DNA from: Dehalococcoidia bacterium
GTDB lineage: Bacteria; Chloroflexota; Dehalococcoidia; Tepidiformales; Tepidiformaceae
Assembly: GCA_009838385.1 (NCBI GenBank)
Contig: VXRS01000153.1
Coordinates: 224-9,376 of the forward strand
DNA length: 9,153 nt
Reading direction: 5' to 3'
Part shown: positions 5,917 through 9,153 of the stretch, in pieces
How positions within the stretch are numbered: position 1 is the first letter of the stretch
Layout: each line of letters starts with the position of its first letter
Notes under the pieces: generated by a model
Told to the model about the DNA's origin: nothing
Database searches by the model: none
Seen by the model: the letters and a program-made list of their open reading frames with translations, nothing else
Program-made: the position numbers and the translations under genes

Positions 5917-6696
5917 ATGCCGGGGTTCACGGAACGGGCCATGGGCCGCCTGCGAAGGGCGGCGGGGGCATGGGCGCTGGCAGCCGCGGTTGCCGTCACC
6001 GGAGCAGGCTGCGCGGCGATCGACGTGCCAGCCGAACCCGAGCAGGTCCGGGAGACACCGACGACGGCGCGGACCGCTACGCCCACGGCAGCGCCGACCC
6101 AAGCGCCCACCGAGGCGCCCACGGCACAGCCGACGCAAGCGACGGAACCGACGCCCTACGACGGGGAACTGGCCCTGATGCGCATCCCTTCGCTGGGGGT
6201 GGAGGCGCCGATCGAGGCGATTGGGAAGATTCCGGGACAGAACAAGCTGGACGTGCCCCGACCCCGGAACGTCGGCTGGTACCACATCTACGACAAGCCC
6301 GGATCCGGGACGAGCTCGCTGTTCTCGGCTCACAAGGACTGGGCTCGGGACAATATTCGAGGGCCTTTCTACGCGCTTACCGAGCTCGAGGACGGCGACC
6401 TGGTGATCGTGGTGATGGATGACGGCCGCGAGTACGTGTACGAGGTCTTCTTCCAGCAGCGCTACGCGACCGGGGACATGCCCATGCACGACCTGATCTG
6501 GCCGCACGAAGCGGAAAACGAAGAGCTGCTGCGGCCGGCGGACGAGGAGTGGGTCACGCTCATCACGTGCGGAGGCGACTTCATACCGACGGAGCCGGAC
6601 GGGTCGGGGTACTACGTGCATCGCGACGTGGTAATCGCACGGCTGGTGGAGACGAGGCCGGCGGATGCCGTGCAGTCGGTGGCGGGTGGCGACTAG
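5917..6696 (+). CDS. Sortase, class F-like, second copy
   Basis: A 259-residue paralogue of the preceding gene. The signal segment (basic RLRR then an Ala-rich core) ends in TGAGC, a possible lipobox with Cys32, followed by a shorter Pro/Thr/Ala linker (about 45-84). The sortase domain (about 86-249) keeps His139 in SAHKD, Cys218 in TLITCGG and Arg236 in HRDVV, so it should be active. The longest differences from copy one lie after the catalytic His (WARDNIR for YWPNKK), in the segment after the catalytic Cys, and in the linker; these could alter substrate choice. I chose ATG 5917; ATG 5941 is an equally possible in-frame start still before the hydrophobic core, and the ATG at 5854 would overlap the first sortase. 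The gene ends 29 bases from the convergent peptidase gene, and no terminator hairpin is visible between them. Confidence 0.9.
   Translation: MPGFTERAMGRLRRAAGAWALAAAVAVTGAGCAAIDVPAEPEQVRETPTTARTATPTAAPTQAPTEAPTAQPTQATEPTPYDGELALMRIPSLGVEAPIEAIGKIPGQNKLDVPRPRNVGWYHIYDKPGSGTSSLFSAHKDWARDNIRGPFYALTELEDGDLVIVVMDDGREYVYEVFFQQRYATGDMPMHDLIWPHEAENEELLRPADEEWVTLITCGGDFIPTEPDGSGYYVHRDVVIARLVETRPADAVQSVAGGD
6272..6304 (+). repeat. Direct repeat shared by the two sortase genes, copy 2a
   Basis: Second copy of the 33-base block at 5482-5514, identical base for base. Confidence 0.9.
6409..6446 (+). repeat. Direct repeat shared by the two sortase genes, copy 2b
   Basis: Second copy of the 38-base block at 5616-5653, identical base for base. 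Confidence 0.9.
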
Positions 6697-6725
6697 CGAC
6701 TGGGAGGCAAGCCGGAGGGGACGGC

Positions 6726-7946
6726 CTACCAGAAGTTCAGGTAGTCGGCGGGGTCGAGGTACTGGCCGTTGTAGCGGATCTCGAAGTGGAGGTGCTCGCC
6801 GGTGCTGAAGCCGGTGGAGCCGGAGATGCCGAGGATGGTCTCGCCTTTCCTCACCGAATCACCCCACCTCACGATGATCTCGCGGAAGTGGGAGTAGAGG
6901 GTCGTCCAGCCGTCGCCACAATCGACGATGACGTAGTAGCCGTAGCTGTAGGTGAGCCACTCGACGCGTGACACCCAGCCGTCGCAGGCGGCGTAGACCG
7001 ATGACGCGGGTTGCGACCCGAGGGCGAGGTCGATCCCGGTATGGATGCGGCCGCCCCCGCGGTCGGTCCCGAAAAGGTCGCTGACGAAGTCCCAGGACGC
7101 CAGGGGAAGACTGAAGCGGCCGGGCGACACTGGTGGCGGCGGGGTGATGATCCATCCGTCGGGGCTGCGCACGGGGGGCGGTTTGAGCCTGGCGTTGGGA
7201 AGGAGGATGTAGCTGCCCGGCTTGATGCCATCGCTGCTGAGGAGGTTGTTGGGGCGGTGATCGAGGACGTCCTGAATGGTGACATCAAGGTGCCGGTCGA
7301 TGATGCCGCTCAGGGTTTCGCCGTGGCCGACGAGGTAGAGGATGCCGTGGACGCTGCCGAGAGGGACAAGGATCTCCTGGCCGACGGGGATGTAGTCGCC
7401 TTCAACGACCTCGGCGTTGTTGAGCAGGATGTTGTCGACGGTGGTGCTGTAGGTCTCGGCGATCTCGCCGAGCGTGTCGCCCCCGCGAACCTCGTAGATG
7501 ACGTAGGGCTCCTCGGGGTCGATCTGGTCGGTCAGCGCGCGGACGTCGTAACCGGCGTCCTGGCCGGCGGCTGTGGCGCGGCCGACGCCATAGGAGATGG
7601 TCTCTCCCTCCGCTACGTCCTCGGTAGGACGCAGGGGAACCTGGGGTGTTGCGAGGGCGGCCCGGAGGGGGGACTCGACGGTGCCGTGGCTGACGCCGGG
7701 GCGGAGGAAGGACTCGCCCGTGGGGGCAATGGCGCGCACGCCCGAGAGAGGGGCGGGCGGAATGCTGGAGACCTGGGCGGTCTCGTTCTCGGAGACGAGC
7801 CGGACGGCGAGGAGGGCCGCCAGGGCGGCGATGCCGATGACAAGCAGGTGGAGAACGGTGCGAAGCGGAAGACGGCCGTGGGCATGCGAGCGGGCGCGAG
7901 CAGAAGAGCGCCCATACAGGAGGCCCAGGAGCCAATCCCTCAGCAC
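6726..7946 (-). CDS. LysM-domain M23 family metallopeptidase, membrane-anchored
   Basis: A 406-residue cell-wall endopeptidase of the LytM/M23 type, which hydrolyses peptidoglycan cross-bridges or stem peptides outside the membrane. A short basic cytoplasmic segment precedes a transmembrane helix (about 31-51). LysM domain 1 spans about 150-195 (YEVRGGDTLGEIAETYS) and LysM 2 about 201-250 (YLVGHGETLSGI). A proline linker leads to the M23 domain (about 296-402). The zinc and catalytic residues are all present: His302 and Asp306 in HTGID, His353 in YSHF, His385 and His387 in HLHFE, so it should be active. I chose GTG 7946 because AAGGGA sits 9 bases upstream; the frame is open to a TTG at 8012 and has a GTG at 7988, but neither has a ribosome site. 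It follows rho in the same direction, which need not imply a shared function. Confidence 0.93.
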   Translation of the reverse strand: MLRDWLLGLLYGRSSARARSHAHGRLPLRTVLHLLVIGIAALAALLAVRLVSENETAQVSSIPPAPLSGVRAIAPTGESFLRPGVSHGTVESPLRAALATPQVPLRPTEDVAEGETISYGVGRATAAGQDAGYDVRALTDQIDPEEPYVIYEVRGGDTLGEIAETYSTTVDNILLNNAEVVEGDYIPVGQEILVPLGSVHGILYLVGHGETLSGIIDRHLDVTIQDVLDHRPNNLLSSDGIKPGSYILLPNARLKPPPVRSPDGWIITPPPPVSPGRFSLPLASWDFVSDLFGTDRGGGRIHTGIDLALGSQPASSVYAACDGWVSRVEWLTYSYGYYVIVDCGDGWTTLYSHFREIIVRWGDSVRKGETILGISGSTGFSTGEHLHFEIRYNGQYLDPADYLNFW

Positions 7947-7955
7947 GTTCTCCAG

Positions 7956-7961
7956 TCCCTT
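7956..7961 (-). promoter_or_regulatory. Ribosome-binding site supporting the peptidase start at 7946
   Basis: AAGGGA on the minus strand, 9 bases before GTG 7946; a second purine patch, GGAG (7950-7953), is 3 bases away. The other in-frame starts at 7988 and 8012 have nothing comparable. Confidence 0.45.
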
Positions 7962-7989
7962 CGTGGCGCGGGGATACTGGATCCTCACG

Positions 7990-8005
7990 CCGACGCTTGC
8001 GTCGG
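7990..8005. promoter_or_regulatory. Perfect inverted repeat between rho and the peptidase start
   Basis: CCGACGC-TT-GCGTCGG has 7-base arms around two bases. It lies 44 bases upstream of the preferred peptidase start and just downstream of a weak -10-like TTTAGT (8015-8020, minus strand). It could be a repressor operator or an RNA hairpin near the rho 3' end; no T-run follows, so an intrinsic terminator is unlikely. Confidence 0.45.
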
Positions 8006-8070
8006 ATCTCAAGAACTAAACTGCCGCAAGAGACTGCGGAATGCAAGGATTGGTAAGGGCGTTCTGCGCG

Positions 8071-9153
8071 CTAGACCTCGGTGCGGAGGCCGGAGAGGAA
8101 CTCCTCGTTGGTGTCGCTCCGGCCGAGCCGCTCGAGCAGACGCTCGGTGGCCTCAAGGGAGTTGGGGGAGTTCTGGGAGATCATGGCCGTCATGCGGCGG
8201 ACCAGCCAGACGCCCTTGAGCGTGCCCTCGTCGAGGAGAAGCTCCTCGCGACGGGTGGAGCTGGCCTGGATATCGATGGCGGGATAGAAGCGGCGCTCGG
8301 CGAGCTTGCGGTCGAGCCGGAGCTCCATGTTCCCGGTGCCCTTGAACTCTTCGAAGATGACCTCGTCCATGCGGCTGCCGGTATCGATGAGACAGGTGGC
8401 GATAACCGTGAGGGAGCCACCCTCCTCGCACTTGCGGGCCGCGCCGAAGAGGCGCTTGGGGGGGTAGAGGGCGACGGGGTCGACGCCACCGGTAAGGGTG
8501 CGGCCGCTGGGGGGAAGGGCCAGGTTGTAGGCACGCGTGGCGCGCGTAATGGAGTCCATGAGGATGACGACGTCCTGGCCGCCCTCCACGAGGCGCTTGG
8601 CGCGCTCGAAGGCCATCTCGGCGACGCGGGTGTGGTCCTCGACCGGCTCGTCGAAGGTGCTGCTGGCGACCTCGCCACGCACGCTGCGACGCATATCGGT
8701 GACCTCTTCGGGGCGCTCGCCGATGAGCACGACCATGAGGTGGACGTCGGGGTGGTTGGTGGTGATGCCGTTGGCGATGTTCTGGAGGAGCATCGTCTTG
8801 CCGGCCTTGGGGGGCGAGACGATGAGGGCGCGCTGACCTCGGCCGATGGGGGCGATGAGGTCGATGAGCCGGTGGGTGAGGTTGTCGGAGGTCGTCTCGA
8901 GGCGAAGCTGCTCGTTGGGGAAGACCGCCGTCAGGTTCTCAAAGAAGGGGCGCCGCTTGGCGGCCTCGGGGTCGATCCCGTTGACGGCCTCGACCTTGAG
9001 GAGACCGTAGTACTTCTCGTTGTCGCGCGGGGCGCGAATCTGGCCGGTGACGTAGTCGCCGGGGCGGAGCGCGAAGCGCCGGAGGTTGGACTGGGAGACG
9101 TAGATGTCGTGGGGACCTGGCAGGAGGGACTCGCCACGGAGGAAGCCGTAGTT
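8071..9153 (-). CDS. rho: Transcription termination factor Rho, N-terminus beyond window edge
   Basis: Hexameric RNA-dependent ATPase/translocase that ends transcription at Rho-dependent sites. The visible 360 residues begin at NYGFLRGE, inside the cold-shock-like RNA-binding domain (GFLR, then [12 protein letters not shown]), at a point that corresponds to about residue 60 of the 419-residue E. coli protein. Next come Walker A (PPKAGKT, just before base 8793), Walker B ([10 protein letters not shown]), the Q-loop region (LTGGVDP) and the R-loop (KGTGNMEL), all intact. The frame runs open to the right edge, so the shorter ATG at 8793 within the P-loop is not a start. Many high-GC bacteria have a long Arg/Asp-rich insert at the Rho N-terminus; that part cannot be seen here. 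The gene is followed after 58 bases by the peptidase open frame. Confidence 0.97.
   Translation of the reverse strand, partial: NYGFLRGESLLPGPHDIYVSQSNLRRFALRPGDYVTGQIRAPRDNEKYYGLLKVEAVNGIDPEAAKRRPFFENLTAVFPNEQLRLETTSDNLTHRLIDLIAPIGRGQRALIVSPPKAGKTMLLQNIANGITTNHPDVHLMVVLIGERPEEVTDMRRSVRGEVASSTFDEPVEDHTRVAEMAFERAKRLVEGGQDVVILMDSITRATRAYNLALPPSGRTLTGGVDPVALYPPKRLFGAARKCEEGGSLTVIATCLIDTGSRMDEVIFEEFKGTGNMELRLDRKLAERRFYPAIDIQASSTRREELLLDEGTLKGVWLVRRMTAMISQNSPNSLEATERLLERLGRSDTNEEFLSGLRTEV

Noticed and set aside
3882..6122. 746-residue open frame on the minus strand
   Set aside because: It runs antisense over the stalk protein and first sortase; its Ser/Val/Gly repeats are the mirror of the Pro/Glu/Thr stalk codons.
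6697..6725. Bidirectional terminator between the second sortase and the peptidase
   Set aside because: The 29-base junction shows no inverted repeat or T-run; termination there may depend on Rho, but nothing in the sequence shows it.
7011..8219. 402-residue open frame on the plus strand
   Set aside because: Antisense to the M23 peptidase gene and the end of rho; low-complexity Gly/Asp/Val composition.
8071..8793. A short Rho-like protein starting at ATG 8793
   Set aside because: The same frame continues upstream with clear Rho RNA-binding domain sequence to the window edge; this ATG falls inside Walker A.

Overview
This is a GC-rich, gene-dense bacterial window with eight protein-coding genes. 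No RNA genes, mobile elements or CRISPR arrays are visible. The content fits a Chloroflexota-like (possibly Dehalococcoidia-type) bacterium: an rpsO-pnp pair, Rho, a LysM/M23 wall hydrolase, two class F-like sortases with proline-rich stalks, and a secreted beta-domain/PET-stalk protein. That taxonomic reading is an inference from gene content and protein style, not proven.

Layout. At the left (1-2956, minus strand), rpsO (S15) is followed by pnp (polynucleotide phosphorylase), a classic RNA-metabolism operon. The pnp gene runs off the left edge with an unusual Arg-Asp-rich C-terminal tail. A 16-G homopolymer near the edge makes the first ~60 bases doubtful. In the centre-left (3026-3864, plus strand), a small P-loop kinase-like gene is translationally coupled (ATGA overlap) to a 108-aa protein that resembles a dimeric alpha-beta barrel.

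The most distinctive part is 3934-6696 (plus strand). A secreted, membrane-anchored protein with a Pro/Glu/Thr stalk is followed by two tandem, clearly duplicated sortases. Both sortases keep the His, Cys and Arg catalytic residues, and both have a possible lipobox in the N-terminal signal segment. The surface protein has no LPxTG motif. The cluster looks like a small cell-surface display or assembly module whose substrate logic is unclear.

At the right (6726-9153, minus strand), an M23 metallopeptidase with a transmembrane anchor and two LysM domains lies downstream of rho. Rho is cut off at its N-terminus by the right edge. A 16-bp inverted repeat sits between rho and the most likely peptidase start.

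The P-loop gene diverges from rpsO across a ~70-bp gap that must hold control elements. The second sortase and the peptidase converge with only ~29 bp between them. Long open frames opposite pnp, the stalk gene and the peptidase gene are GC-driven shadows and were not annotated.
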